Below are positions 12,973 to 22,152 of a DNA stretch of 64,000 bases, piece after piece. The notes beneath the pieces were generated by a model. That model did not search any database and was not told the origin of the DNA. It saw nothing but the letters and a program-made list of their open reading frames with translations. The DNA is from Candidatus Hydrogenisulfobacillus filiaventi. Lineage in GTDB: Bacteria > Bacillota > Sulfobacillia > Sulfobacillales > R501. A program made the position numbers and the translations under genes. Location of the stretch: the NCBI GenBank assembly GCA_902809825.1, contig LR778114.1:1736001-1800000 (forward strand), written 5' to 3'. Every line of letters begins with the position of its first letter. Position 1 is the first letter of the stretch.

Positions 12973-13911
12973 TCAGGGCACCGCGATCCGCACCACCGCC
13001 CCCGCCGCCGGGGCACTCCGCCCGGGCGGCCAGGAGGCCAGCACCCAGTAGCTGGTGCCGGGCGGGGGCTGAATGACGAAGCCCTGCACCTGCTGGTACA
13101 TGGCCATGGCCCCGAACCCGTCCTGGATGGCCGCCTCTGCTGCCGCCCGGCTGGTAAAGGGGCCCAGCAGCACCGGACTGCGGCTGCGGGCGGCGGGGTC
13201 CGGCAGCAGGGCCACCGCCTGCCCCGGTTGCGCCTGCAGGGCGGCGGGGCCCGTCACCGCCCCCGTGGCCGCGATGTGCCAGGCGGCGGTCAGGGCCCCC
13301 GCCGGAACCGTGGCGGCCAGGCCCAGCCCGGTTGCCTGCAGGTGCCCGCCCTGCCAGCGCAGGGTGTAGTGCTGATCCGCGAACCACTCCTGCCGCCCGG
13401 GCCCGAAGGCCGGGTCCACCCCCGGCAGTTCCCCGGCCAGGTGCACCTGGCCGCCAGCCTCCACCAGGTTGTAGAAGGCCCCCGCCTGGTCGCTGCCCCC
13501 CGACAGCCCCAGGCAGAGCACGCTCTCCTGCCCCTGCGGCCCCGCCGGCCCGGCCTCCACCGCCTGGATCTGATTGGTGACGTTGCCCTGATAGGCCAGG
13601 GTCCAGCGCCCGCCGGCCGGCACGTACACCTCCAGGAACCAGGGCAGCTGGAAGCCGGTGGACCAGGCCACCAGCAGGGGGACCCGGCCCGCGATCAGGC
13701 GGTCCGCCCCCGGCCGCAGCCCGAGGGCGGCCGGATCCGGGACCGGGGGCACCGCCGGCGCCCGGGTCCGCACGGCCGCAGCCCGGCTGCGCGCATGCGG
13801 GGGCGGGGCCCCGCCGCCGGCCGCGGGCCCGCCCCCGAATCCCGCCAGCACCCATGCCCCCAACGCCGCCCAACCGGCCAGTACCCGCCGCCTCCGCCGT
13901 CCTGTCTGCAC
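12973..13911 (-). CDS. Secreted protein with a SPOR-like C-terminus
   Basis: About 312 aa from GTG 13911 (AAGGAT-type site upstream). An Arg-rich n-region and a hydrophobic helix at about residues 6-22 make an export signal or anchor. The body resembles a beta-rich secreted domain that I cannot name. Near the C-terminus a segment reads Gly-Pro-Phe-Thr-Ser-Arg-Ala-Ala-Ala-Glu-Ala, which resembles the SPOR pattern (septal peptidoglycan binding), but this is weak. It lies about 115 nt upstream of the permease on the same strand. Confidence 0.55.
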   Translation of the reverse strand: MQTGRRRRRVLAGWAALGAWVLAGFGGGPAAGGGAPPPHARSRAAAVRTRAPAVPPVPDPAALGLRPGADRLIAGRVPLLVAWSTGFQLPWFLEVYVPAGGRWTLAYQGNVTNQIQAVEAGPAGPQGQESVLCLGLSGGSDQAGAFYNLVEAGGQVHLAGELPGVDPAFGPGRQEWFADQHYTLRWQGGHLQATGLGLAATVPAGALTAAWHIAATGAVTGPAALQAQPGQAVALLPDPAARSRSPVLLGPFTSRAAAEAAIQDGFGAMAMYQQVQGFVIQPPPGTSYWVLASWPPGRSAPAAGAVVRIAVP

Positions 13912-14039
13912 GTGGCCACCATCCTTTGCCCGGCCTGCTGGCCCGGCCCGCCGCACCGGGGACCGGGATCCGCCGGGTTCATCATAGCCAAGCAGGCCGG
14001 CGGCAGCGACAGGGGATTCCGGACAGGGCCGCCTCCCCC

Positions 14040-15095
14040 CTACCGGCACAGGATGAGGTCACCGGCCAGAACCGGCGGCCCGTAGGGCCCGGTGGCGGAA
14101 CCGGACACGGTGGGATAGACCGTCACCACCGCCTTGGGGATGGTATGCACCCCGGGCGAGAAGCTGCCCGCCCCGTCCCCCGGTACCGTCCCCGCGCTGA
14201 TGGGGACCATGAGCCCCACCGCCAGCGGGGTGCCCGAGCCGGAGCCGGCGAGGGGGAAGGCGTAGGCCCCGAAGTTGCTGCCGTAGACCGCGGGGTCGGG
14301 CAGCCGATTGCCGGCCACGTCCAGGCTTTCGAAGCCGTCGGTCTCGTTGATCACCAGCGAGGCCATGCCGTAGAGGTGCAGGTCGCCGGTCTGGGAAAGG
14401 AGCCCGATGCTGCAGACGCTCACCGAAGGCACCGCGGTGAGCGGCCACGGCACCCCCAGGGGGCCGGGGCCGTGTTGTGATTGGCCAGCCCCAGGTGATA
14501 AAAGGTGACCGGCCCCGCCACCCCGTCCACGGCGATGCCGGGCTGGCGTTGGAAGGTCTCCACCGCCATGCGGGTGGCGATGTCGTAGTAGCCGGTGATA
14601 CGGCCGCAAAGAGGGTCAGTTCCAGCAGGACCACCTGCAGGAAGACCACATCGAAATCGTTGCGGCCGGGGAAGATGGCCCGGCCGCCGGCGCAGGTGAT
14701 CAGCCAGCTGGCGTCGTAGAACCCGAAGCCGGCGATGGGATGGGCGGGCAGGCTGGGGCGCCGTTGCTCTCCGTCTGCCGTTTGAAGGCCAGCACGGCCT
14801 CGGCGCTGGCGTTGTCGAAGGTGCCGGGGGCAGGACGGCCAGTGCTGAAAGCCTGGAAGCAGTTGAGGCGGTTTTGCAGAATGATCCCCTCCTTGCCGCT
14901 CGTTCCCGGCCCCAGCTGGCGGCTGCCGTACACCGGCCCGCCGTAGGTGGTATGGGGACCGACCCCCTGCCCGAAGAGGAAGTAGGTGTCCGGGCCGGCC
15001 ACGCCGTCCGCGGGCAGCCCGAAGTAGCACGGGATGTTGGCCACCGCCCGGGCGGGTGCAGACGGCTGGCCCCCGCCGCCGCCACGTGTTACCAT
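14040..15095 (-). pseudogene. Broken peptidoglycan-binding-domain protein (three frame changes)
   Basis: Coding similarity moves through four overlapping minus-strand frames. A first segment from ATG 15095 contains a peptidoglycan_binding_1-like motif (Gly-Leu-Pro-Ala-Asp-Gly-Val-Ala-Gly-Pro) and runs to about 14745; the next runs to about 14605. A third holds a second copy of the motif (Gly-Ile-Ala-Val-Asp-Gly-Val-Ala-Gly-Pro) up to about 14465. The last runs to the TAG at 14040. Joined, they give a plausible protein of about 345 aa. All junctions lie in or near G/C runs, so either decay or assembly indels could be the cause. The two repeats suggest a cell-wall-associated protein. Confidence 0.65.
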
Positions 15096-15112
15096 CGGGA
15101 CAAACCCCGATG
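15093..15112. repeat. Short inverted repeat in a divergent gene junction
   Basis: CATCGGG (15093-15099) and CCCGATG (15106-15112) are perfect 7-bp arms around a 6-nt loop. They sit exactly at the start codon of the minus-strand gene and about 20 nt before the start of the plus-strand gene. It could be an operator or a translational hairpin. Confidence 0.4.
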
Positions 15113-15132
15113 CCGCAAGGGAGGAGCCGCCC

Positions 15133-15819
15133 GTGCTGCAGATCCGCCTTCCGGATCCGCCTGCGGGCCTCAGCCTGCGCACCCTGTCCGGCCTCCTGCT
15201 GCGGGTGGACGAGCTCCTGACCGCCGTAGTGCGGGAGACCGCCGGAGCCCGGGCCCCCGCCGGCTGGACGGTCACCGCCCTCAGCCTGCATCCCCCGACG
15301 GTGAACCTGGTGCCGGACCCGCCCCTGCCGGTGGCGGTGGAGACGGTGCTGGACTTCCTGGACTGGGTCCAGCGCCTGCCGGACCAGGACCGCCTGCCCC
15401 TTTCCCTGCCCGCCCTGGAGCACCTGCGCGAGCTGCTGCACCAGCTGGACCGGCAGGGGCTCCACCTCTCCCTGGCCTGGGAGGACCGGCCGCCGGCGGT
15501 GATGGACGGGGGGACCGGCCGCCGGCTGGCCGCCCTCACCGGCCGGGAACCGCCGGAAGCGGCGGCCTGGGTGGGCCGGCTGGAGATGCTGAACGTCCAC
15601 AGCGACCCCTGCCGGGCCGCCCTTTATGAGGAGGGCACCGCCTTGCGCCTGCCCCTGGAGTTCGCGCGCCCCCTGCTGCCGGCCATGAAGGCCCTGCTCG
15701 ACCAGCGGGTGCTGCTGGAGGGCACCGCCGCCTGGGCCGACCGCAGCCACAGCGTGCTGCAACGGGTCACGGTGACCCGGGTGACCCCCTGGGAAGCCGG
15801 GGAGGAGGCGACCCCATGA
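15133..15819 (+). CDS. Conserved-looking protein of unknown function, cotranslated with a PIN protein
   Basis: 228 aa from a GTG preceded by GGGAGGAG 7 nt upstream. It is cytosolic by composition: rich in Leu/Pro/Arg, no signal or membrane segment. I do not recognise the family. Its stop overlaps the next gene's start by 4 nt (ATGA), so translation is likely coupled. The partner at 15816-16247 is a PIN-like nuclease, so this could be a large cognate antitoxin or an RNA-handling partner, but no DNA-binding motif is visible. Confidence 0.6.
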   Translation: MLQIRLPDPPAGLSLRTLSGLLLRVDELLTAVVRETAGARAPAGWTVTALSLHPPTVNLVPDPPLPVAVETVLDFLDWVQRLPDQDRLPLSLPALEHLRELLHQLDRQGLHLSLAWEDRPPAVMDGGTGRRLAALTGREPPEAAAWVGRLEMLNVHSDPCRAALYEEGTALRLPLEFARPLLPAMKALLDQRVLLEGTAAWADRSHSVLQRVTVTRVTPWEAGEEATP

Positions 15820-16247
15820 ACCGTACCCGCTGGCTGGTGCTGGACCCCGGCCTGCTGGCCGCCCTGCTGGAGCCGGACCACCCCCGCCATGGCGAACTGG
15901 AGGAGCTGGCGGCCGACGGCCGCTTCCGGCTGGCCGCCTCCGCCTGGTCCTGGGCCGAGCTGATGGAGGCCTCCCCCGCCCGCGACTGGCCGCGCCTCCT
16001 GCGCGAGAGCCGGGTGCTGACCCGGGCGGTGGATGTGGCGGTGCTGGATGAGGCGGCCGGCTTGATGCGGACCTACGCCCGGCCTCTGCGGGAAGCAGTC
16101 CTGGTGGCCACCGCCCTGCGCCTAGAGGCGGAGGCGGTGGTTACCGGCGACCCCGGCCTGCGGGCGGGCTGGCCCCAGCCGCCCGTCGGTCTGCGCCTGG
16201 CCGACCCCGTCGACTTCCTGGGCCCCCGCCAGGTGCGCTTCTTGTGA
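15816..16247 (+). CDS. PIN-domain-like ribonuclease (VapC-like)
   Basis: 143 aa. PIN-fold acidic residues can be placed: Asp in VLDPG (about residue 10), Glu in WAEL (about 47), and a C-terminal Asp in VVTGDPGL (about 110). PIN proteins are Mg2+/Mn2+-dependent ribonucleases, often VapC toxins. The length fits VapC (about 130-140). The upstream coupled gene is much larger than a classic VapB antitoxin, so assignment as a toxin-antitoxin pair is uncertain. Confidence 0.6.
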   Translation: MNRTRWLVLDPGLLAALLEPDHPRHGELEELAADGRFRLAASAWSWAELMEASPARDWPRLLRESRVLTRAVDVAVLDEAAGLMRTYARPLREAVLVATALRLEAEAVVTGDPGLRAGWPQPPVGLRLADPVDFLGPRQVRFL

Positions 16248-16309
16248 GCCTGAAGGCGGCCCGGCCCTCCCGGGACCCCCGGCCCCGCCCGGCCGGGCGG
16301 CTGCTGTTG

Positions 16310-17113
16310 TCAGCGGTCGTGGAGGTCGAGCAGGACCGGGATGGTATCCGGCAGCCGGGAGCCGGCACCGGTGGGGGCCACCGCGGTCCCGATGGCCAGG
16401 AACTCGATGATGTGAGGCGCCCAGCCCCACGACCCCTCCTCGATGCGGGGGCCCACCACCCCCGCCGCCTTGGCGTCTACCGCCTCCGCCTGCATGCGCT
16501 CCATGGCGATCTCGCGCGCGTCGTAGAGGGCCTGGGTGAAGTTGAGCAGCTCCGCGTTGCGGCCTAGGTTGGCCAAGGCCGTGCGCACCCCCTGGTGGGC
16601 GACAGGGTAGACGCAAGCCCCCATCACCAGCGCGACCGGCCCGTAACCGGCCTGGAACAGGGCCCAGAAGTCCTGCCCGGAGAGGTCGGACGTGAAGGGC
16701 CCGGTACCGTGGGCCCAACGCGTCGCCTCCGGCAGCCGCTGGGCGGCCGTGCCCAGAGCCAGGAATTCGGCCAGGTGCTCCCCCCATTCCACCGACTTGA
16801 CGGTCAGGCGGACCCCCACCACCCCGTCGGCATCCAGACCCGCCGCCTCCGCCTCCACCCGGCTCGTAGCCAGGGGCACGGGCATCGTGCATAGCCTGGC
16901 TCAGCACATCCAGCTCCTGGTTCTGGCTCCAGCGGCCGATCTGCACCCCGATGTGATAGATGGAGGAGCCCATCACGAACCCCAGCCGCTCCAGGCTGGC
17001 CTCCCACACCAGAAGGTACTCGTTCACGTTCAAATCGGACGTGAACACCCGCTGCCCGTCTCCACCTGCCGGAGCCGCTCCCGCGACCGGGTGAGATCGA
17101 GTCCGTCCGCCAT
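16310..17113 (-). CDS. Tandem YbjQ/DUF74-type protein, frame disrupted twice
   Basis: Two YbjQ-like (heavy-metal-binding fold, PF01906) repeats are visible. Each has an FTSDL start, a Gly-x-Val-Met-Gly-Ser/Ala-x-x-Tyr core, an Ala-x-x-Asp-Ala-Arg helix and a Gly-x-x-Gly-Val-Val-Gly strand; the closing Glu-Phe-x-Ala-x-Gly-Thr-Ala block is clear. The proposed start ATG 17113 follows AAGGGGGG. Reading must change frame near 17048 (just before the first FTSDL) and again near 16885 (between HDAR and the Glu-Ala-Glu-Ala segment). The longest intact piece is 16310-16885. YbjQ proteins form pentamers of unknown physiological role. It follows a related gene at 17133. Confidence 0.65.
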
Positions 17114-17132
17114 CCTGTGCGCCCCCCTTCCC

Positions 17133-18026
17133 CTATTGCCGGCCGCCGTTGAGACGCAGCCCCGGCCCTACCGCCGGCAGCAGCACGCGGGGCCCCGCCT
17201 GCATGGCGGTCCCCGTCACCGCAAACTCCACCACAAAGTCGGTCCGGTGCCCCCCGCCGCCGCTATCCACCGCCACCGGATGCACCGCGCGCTCCACCGC
17301 ACCGGTCAGCACCCCCTCCGCCCCCAGGCTGTGGGCCTGGCAGCGCAGGTCCTCCACCACCCGTTCCCGACCCAGGGAGAGAGCCCGGGAGAGACCGGCC
17401 ACCTCGCGATTGGACCAGGAGCGCAGGGCCGCCTGCTGCGCCCATCCCGACGTCAGGTAGCGCACTGCCACCCCCATCACCAGCCCCCGCGGCCGCACCC
17501 CGCTGCCCAGCAGGCGGGCCAGGTTCGGCACCGGCCCCGGGCAGAGCAGGGACGGCTGCCCGGCCGGGCTGCCGTCCTCCGGCCCCGCCAGTATTCCCAG
17601 GGCCAGCACCTCCCCGCCCTCAGGGTAAAAACCAGGCCCGGTTCGGCGCAGGCGCTGGTCCACCGCCGCCAGCGCCCCCGTCGCCTCCGCCTGCAGGCGC
17701 GCGAGGGCATGGCGGCGGGCGGTGCGCATCACCTGCTCCACCGCGGCCATGGGCGTCACCCAGCCGCCGCCGGTCCAGGCCCCGCTGCCCCCGTACCCCG
17801 GCAGCCAGGTACTCAGGCGGGTGTGGAAGACCGCTGAGCCCATCGCCTGGCCCAGCCGCACCAACTCCATCCAGCGCAGCAGCCAGAGGTCCCCGGCCGC
17901 CAGGGTGCTGACACAGGGGCCGCCCTCCCGCTGCCGCCGGGCCCGTTCCAGGATGTCGGCCGGCAGCTGGCCGTCCGCCAAATCGGCTGCCCGGTCGCGG
18001 TAGCCCCATCCGCCCGCCCCGGCCAT
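17133..18026 (-). CDS. Divergent tandem YbjQ/DUF74-like protein
   Basis: 297 aa from ATG 18026 (GGGAGG 7 nt upstream). The N-terminal half has a Gly-x-Ala-Met-Gly-Ser-Ala-Val-Phe-His segment; the C-terminal half has Gly-Leu-Val-Met-Gly-Val-Ala-Val-Arg-Tyr and ends with Phe-Val-Val-Glu-Phe-Ala-Val-Thr-Gly-Thr-Ala. This matches the two-repeat plan of the next gene downstream, but the sequence is much more divergent. The intact frame and 20-nt spacing to the next gene indicate one operon. Function unknown; a scaffold or metal-binding role is only inferred from fold. Confidence 0.6.
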   Translation of the reverse strand: MAGAGGWGYRDRAADLADGQLPADILERARRQREGGPCVSTLAAGDLWLLRWMELVRLGQAMGSAVFHTRLSTWLPGYGGSGAWTGGGWVTPMAAVEQVMRTARRHALARLQAEATGALAAVDQRLRRTGPGFYPEGGEVLALGILAGPEDGSPAGQPSLLCPGPVPNLARLLGSGVRPRGLVMGVAVRYLTSGWAQQAALRSWSNREVAGLSRALSLGRERVVEDLRCQAHSLGAEGVLTGAVERAVHPVAVDSGGGGHRTDFVVEFAVTGTAMQAGPRVLLPAVGPGLRLNGGRQ

Positions 18027-18046
18027 CCTGCCGCCTCCCTTCCGGC

Positions 18047-18437
18047 CTATTCCGGCAGAAACCGTTCCAGCATGGCGGCGCAGGGCCTCATGCCCCTGCG
18101 CCAGCACGTGCAGGGCGCGGGACAGCTTCTGCAACCAGCGCTCCAGGTCCAGCGCCTCGCAGTGCAGGCACACCCCGCGCGCCAGCCGGGCCCGTTCGGC
18201 CCGGATGCTCCGGCCGGGCTGAAAGTGCAGCACCAGCTCCACTGCCTCCAGGGCCACCCGTAGCTCCCGCGGCAGGGACGACCGTCCCAGCAGGCGCCGG
18301 GGCCGCACCACCTGCACCCGGCCCGACAGGGCCTGTTCCAGGCGACCGGCCAGGGCCTCCACCAAGGCCGCCTCATCCTGAACCGCCGCCTGCCAGGCCG
18401 TCGCCGACAGGTCCAAATCGCCACCTTCCGTGGCCAT
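18047..18437 (-). CDS. Hypothetical helical protein at the head of the YbjQ operon (C-terminus frameshifted)
   Basis: Starts at ATG 18437 after GGGAGGGAAAGGG and encodes about 125 aa, mostly helical with many Leu/Arg and a Cys-Leu-His-Cys pair. The frame needs a shift at about 18070 so that the Arg-Arg end joins a Met-Leu-Glu-Arg-Phe-Leu-Pro-Glu terminus and stops at 18047, 21 nt before the next gene. Without a shift the frame would run on through the next gene. No family recognised. Confidence 0.5.
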
Positions 18438-18653
18438 GTTCCCTTTCCCTCCCGGGTGGCGGGCCCCGCTCCGGCTCCCGCCCCCCCGGCGGCGGGCCCG
18501 GCAGGGAACTCGCCGCCGGCGCGCCGCTTTCCTTTCCCCGCCCGGGCCGCCGGCGGCCGTCCGGCAGGATGCCCGGGGGCCCTTCCGCCGTCGCCCCCCA
18601 ACCCTTCAACCGTTAAAATATCGGTATCCGGGCAGTCGAGGAGGGAACGGGCG

Positions 18654-20090
18654 ATGGCGACGCGGCTCTTGCACGAGGAGGCTCCGGGCCTGGCGGTATC
18701 GCGGCAGGCCGCCCCGGCCAGGGAAGCGGGCACACCCCCCACCGCCGTCCCCGGAAGCGGGCCGGCCCGGGCTCCGCTGCTGCTCCCGGGCCTGGTGTGG
18801 GCGGGCAGCCGTGCCACCCCCCACGGCAGCGGGCTGGCCCTGGCCGCCGGCGGGGTGCTGCTGGCGGGCCTGCGCCGGCGGGAGCCGCAGTGGCGCCCGG
18901 ACCTCCTCCTCTTGCGCCTGGCCGTGGCCGCCGGGCTCACCGCCTATGCCCGCACCGCCCACCGGGTGGTGATGCTGGGCCACTTCCACCGCCAGACCCA
19001 TCCCACCCTGGTGGTGAGCAACCACAGCCATGACCTCGACGGTATGGTCATAATGCCCTATCTCTACCTACACGGGCCCCTGAGCCGGGTGCCACGGGCG
19101 GTGGCCTCCCAGCGCCTGTTTGAGCCCGGCTTCCTGGCCTCCCGCAGCCCGGCCTGGCTGGCGGCGCTGGTGCGGGGCTGGAACCTCGACCGCATCCTGC
19201 GCGCCCTAGGGGCGCTGCCGGTGGAGGACTACCCCCGCCGGCGACCCCTGGCCAGCTATGCGGCCGAGATCCGGACCCGGCATGGGAACCTGCCCCTGGC
19301 AGCGGTGCTGGCGCCGGGCTGGCGGGAGCAGGTGCCGCCGGGTGCCCGCCTGACCGCCCTCTGGGGCCCGCGCCTGTTCCGGCTGGGCCAGTCCCCCCTG
19401 CCCCTGTCGGCCCTGGCCGATCCCTACCGCCAGGAAATCCGCCAGGCCACCCGCCCCCGCATCGAAGCCCAGCTGGCGGCGGCCGCGGACGCCCTGGCGG
19501 CGGGGGACACCGTCTACCTCACCCCCGAGGGGGAATTCAGTGACGACGGCTACCTGCGCCGCTTCCGCGAAGCCCTCCGCCGCCTGCAGCCGCTGGCGGC
19601 CGAGGTGGTGCTGGCCGCCTCGGCCTACGATCCTTTCCGCCCTGGCCGCCTCACCCTGTACGTCCACCTGTGCCGTCTCGAGGCAGGCCGGGACCTGCGC
19701 ACCGCCCTAGCCGCCGCCCGCCCGGTGACCTTTAGCCAGCTGTTGGGCGCCGCCTGGGCCGGGGACGAACCCCTGTCCCCCGACATCGTCCGCCGGCGTC
19801 TGGAGGCCCTGCGCGCCGCCCTGCCCCCAGCGGCGGTCCTGGCCCCCGGCCTCGACCGTCTGCTCGGTCCGGGGCTGGAGCGGATGCTGGCGGCCCTCAC
19901 CGCCCGGGGTATCCTCCGCCCGGGGCCGGACGGGCTACGCCCGGGCCGCCGGCATGATCCCCGCTTCGCCAACGTGCCCGACCTCTTCACCTACCAGGCC
20001 GCGTTCCTGGCCGAGACCCTGGACGCCCTGGGGGCCGGCCTGCCGGCCCGCCCCGGTCCCGCCCGCCGGGCCGCCGCCCGCCGCGGGTAG
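18654..20090 (+). CDS. PlsC-like lysophospholipid acyltransferase
   Basis: 478 aa from ATG 18654 (GAGGAGGG upstream). The acyltransferase motif NHxxxxD appears as NHSHDLD at about residues 122-128, with a hydrophobic segment just before it. The substrate-binding block shows as Thr-Pro-Glu-Gly-Glu-Phe-Ser at about 286-292. The family acylates sn-glycerol phosphates or lysolipids at the inner membrane. The protein is longer than PlsC (about 240), with an extra C-terminal region of about 150 residues that I do not recognise, so the acceptor is unknown. It stands alone, divergent from the YbjQ operon. Confidence 0.75.
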   Translation: MATRLLHEEAPGLAVSRQAAPAREAGTPPTAVPGSGPARAPLLLPGLVWAGSRATPHGSGLALAAGGVLLAGLRRREPQWRPDLLLLRLAVAAGLTAYARTAHRVVMLGHFHRQTHPTLVVSNHSHDLDGMVIMPYLYLHGPLSRVPRAVASQRLFEPGFLASRSPAWLAALVRGWNLDRILRALGALPVEDYPRRRPLASYAAEIRTRHGNLPLAAVLAPGWREQVPPGARLTALWGPRLFRLGQSPLPLSALADPYRQEIRQATRPRIEAQLAAAADALAAGDTVYLTPEGEFSDDGYLRRFREALRRLQPLAAEVVLAASAYDPFRPGRLTLYVHLCRLEAGRDLRTALAAARPVTFSQLLGAAWAGDEPLSPDIVRRRLEALRAALPPAAVLAPGLDRLLGPGLERMLAALTARGILRPGPDGLRPGRRHDPRFANVPDLFTYQAAFLAETLDALGAGLPARPGPARRAAARRG

Positions 20091-20127
20091 CGCCTCCCGG
20101 ACCAGGGGCCGGTGCAGCCAGTCGGGG

Positions 20128-20913
20128 TCAGGCATAGGGATGGGTGGCCGCGGCCATGGCGAAGGCCGCGAGGTAGCCGCCGCTGAGATTGGAGTTCCAG
20201 GGACCGGAGGCCGCGGCGGAAAAGGCCTGGCGGCCGCGGCTCCAGTGGAGGTAGCTCCAGGCTTCGTCCTCGCCCTCCAGCACGGTCACCGCCCATCCCG
20301 TCCCCGCCGGGGCGGGCAGGGCGACGCCGGGGAGATAGCGCCGGATCCGGCGGGCCACCTCCCGGGCGTGGACGCCCTGCCCGGGCCCGTACACCACCGC
20401 CATCCGCCAGCGGCCCGTGGTCCAGACCAGGGCCCGCAGGCCGCTGGCGGCAGCCACAGTCTCCTCCACCGCCCGCACCCCGGGCACCAGGGGGACCGCC
20501 ACGCCCCGGGGCGGATAGGGCGGGAACGGCACCGGCAGGGCCGGCCGTGCCCGGGCCGCAGCCGCCGCATCCGGCCAGCGGGCCACCGCGAAGCTACCGA
20601 TGAGGCCGCCTCCGCGTTCAAAGCGGACCTGATAGAAGGGGACGGGGCGGCTACCGGTCTGCACGGCCGCCGTCACCGGCAGGGGAGTGTGGGCCGCCCC
20701 CGGATAGGTGGCGGGGGCATAGAGGGGAACCGGACCGGGATGGGCGGCCAGCGGCTGCAGCGCCTGCCGGATCAAGGACGGAAAGGCGCTGCGGGGATAA
20801 GGGGCAGTGACCGGCCGGGCTGGGGGCGAGGCGGCCGGGCGGGCGGCACCGCAGCCGCCGCCCAGCAGACCGGCCGCAGCCAGGAGCAGGGCCGGACCCC
20901 AGCGGGTAGGCAT
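20128..20913 (-). CDS. Lipoprotein of unknown function
   Basis: 261 aa. Signal peptide Met-Pro-Thr-Arg followed by a hydrophobic core and a Gly-Gly-Gly-Cys lipobox at about residue 21. The ATG at 20913 has AAGGAAGG 8 nt upstream. The mature part is Ala/Pro-rich, with no motif I recognise. It lies divergent from the EamA exporter across a 160-nt gap. Confidence 0.65.
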   Translation of the reverse strand: MPTRWGPALLLAAAGLLGGGCGAARPAASPPARPVTAPYPRSAFPSLIRQALQPLAAHPGPVPLYAPATYPGAAHTPLPVTAAVQTGSRPVPFYQVRFERGGGLIGSFAVARWPDAAAAARARPALPVPFPPYPPRGVAVPLVPGVRAVEETVAAASGLRALVWTTGRWRMAVVYGPGQGVHAREVARRIRRYLPGVALPAPAGTGWAVTVLEGEDEAWSYLHWSRGRQAFSAAASGPWNSNLSGGYLAAFAMAAATHPYA

Positions 20914-21075
20914 GAGATCGCCTTCCTTGCCGGACAGGATGGGAACCTGCCGGTTGCAACGCCGTCCGGGGCCGGCGCGTTACGGCGCCCGGCAGCAGCC
21001 GGGGGGCCGGCCGGGAACCAGGGGGGTACAATCAAGACGGTGCCGGGCAGGGCCCGGCCGGAGGAGGGATGCCGG

Positions 21076-22038
21076 GTGTCGCGCCGCGTGCAGGGCGGCC
21101 TCTATGCCGGGCTGGCCGCCGCCATCTGGGGCGGGATGTATGTGGTGAGCAAGGCGGTGCTGGCGGTTATCGGGCCGCTGCCCCTGGTCTGGTTGCGATA
21201 CGTAACCGCCCTCCTCCTGCTGGCGCCCTGGGCCTGGAGGGAGCGGAGCCAAGTCCGCCTCACCCCCCGGGCCGGCCTCCTCATCGGCATCGTGGGAGTG
21301 TTGGGCTACGGGGTCTCCATCCTGGCGCAGTTTGCCGGTACCGCCCGCGCCGGTGCCGCTTGGGGGGCGGTGGTCACCGCCACCACCCCCGCCTTCCTGC
21401 TCCTCCTGGCGCACGGGATCCGGCAGGAGCCGGTCTCCCGCCGCCAGTTACTGGGACTGGGCCTGGCCCTGGCAGGGGTATGGGCCCTGACCGGCGCCGG
21501 CGGGGGCCGTTTCCTGACCGGAACCCTCCTCCTGCTGCTGGCAGCGGCAACCTGGGCAGGAGCAGCCGTAGCCGTGCAGGCCCTGCCCGCGGCCGTGCCC
21601 CCCGCCACCGTCACCGCCTTCGGCATCGGGCTGGCCACCCTGCTCCTGACCCCGGCCGCCCTGCCGACCGTGATCCGGGACGCCACCAGCATGCTGCGTC
21701 CCCTCATCCTGGCCGGGGTGCTCTACCTGGGCCTCGTGGCCACTGGTCTCGCCTTCTTGTGGTGGAACCGGGGGCTACAGCTGGCCCCGGCCGCCGTAAG
21801 CGGGGCCGCCTTCTTCCTGCAGCCCCTGACCGGCTCCCTCCTGGGCTGGACCTGCCTCGGCGAACGGCCCACGGCCGCCTTCCTGGCCGGCCTGCTGGGG
21901 ATTGTGGCCGGCGGCCTGCTGCTGGTGCAAACCCCGGCTGCGGCCCGCCCGGCGCAGCCGAGGCCCGCCCCGGTTCATCCCGCCGGCCCGGGCACCCCTG
22001 TCCCGCCCTCGCCCCGGCAGCAGGAACCGACCACCTGA
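21076..22038 (+). CDS. EamA/DMT-family transporter
   Basis: 320 aa with ten predicted membrane helices in two EamA halves. The first half has the typical Ala-Ala-Ile-Trp-Gly-Gly-Met-Tyr opening; the second has the Leu-Trp/Trp-Trp-Asn-Arg-Gly-Leu and the final Gly-Glu-Arg-Pro-Thr segments. DMT proteins mostly export metabolites or amino acids; the substrate cannot be inferred. GTG 21076 follows GGAGGAGGG. The Pro-rich tail of about 35 residues is probably cytoplasmic and disordered. Confidence 0.85.
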   Translation: MSRRVQGGLYAGLAAAIWGGMYVVSKAVLAVIGPLPLVWLRYVTALLLLAPWAWRERSQVRLTPRAGLLIGIVGVLGYGVSILAQFAGTARAGAAWGAVVTATTPAFLLLLAHGIRQEPVSRRQLLGLGLALAGVWALTGAGGGRFLTGTLLLLLAAATWAGAAVAVQALPAAVPPATVTAFGIGLATLLLTPAALPTVIRDATSMLRPLILAGVLYLGLVATGLAFLWWNRGLQLAPAAVSGAAFFLQPLTGSLLGWTCLGERPTAAFLAGLLGIVAGGLLLVQTPAAARPAQPRPAPVHPAGPGTPVPPSPRQQEPTT

Positions 22039-22152
22039 ATGCCCCGTGCCCGGTCCCGCCGTGCGCGTGTGCCCCGTGCCCGATACGCCGTACGGGCTCT
22101 GTCACAAGGAACCGCAGGCAGCCTGCCGCCACCGGGACTACCGCCCCGGGCC

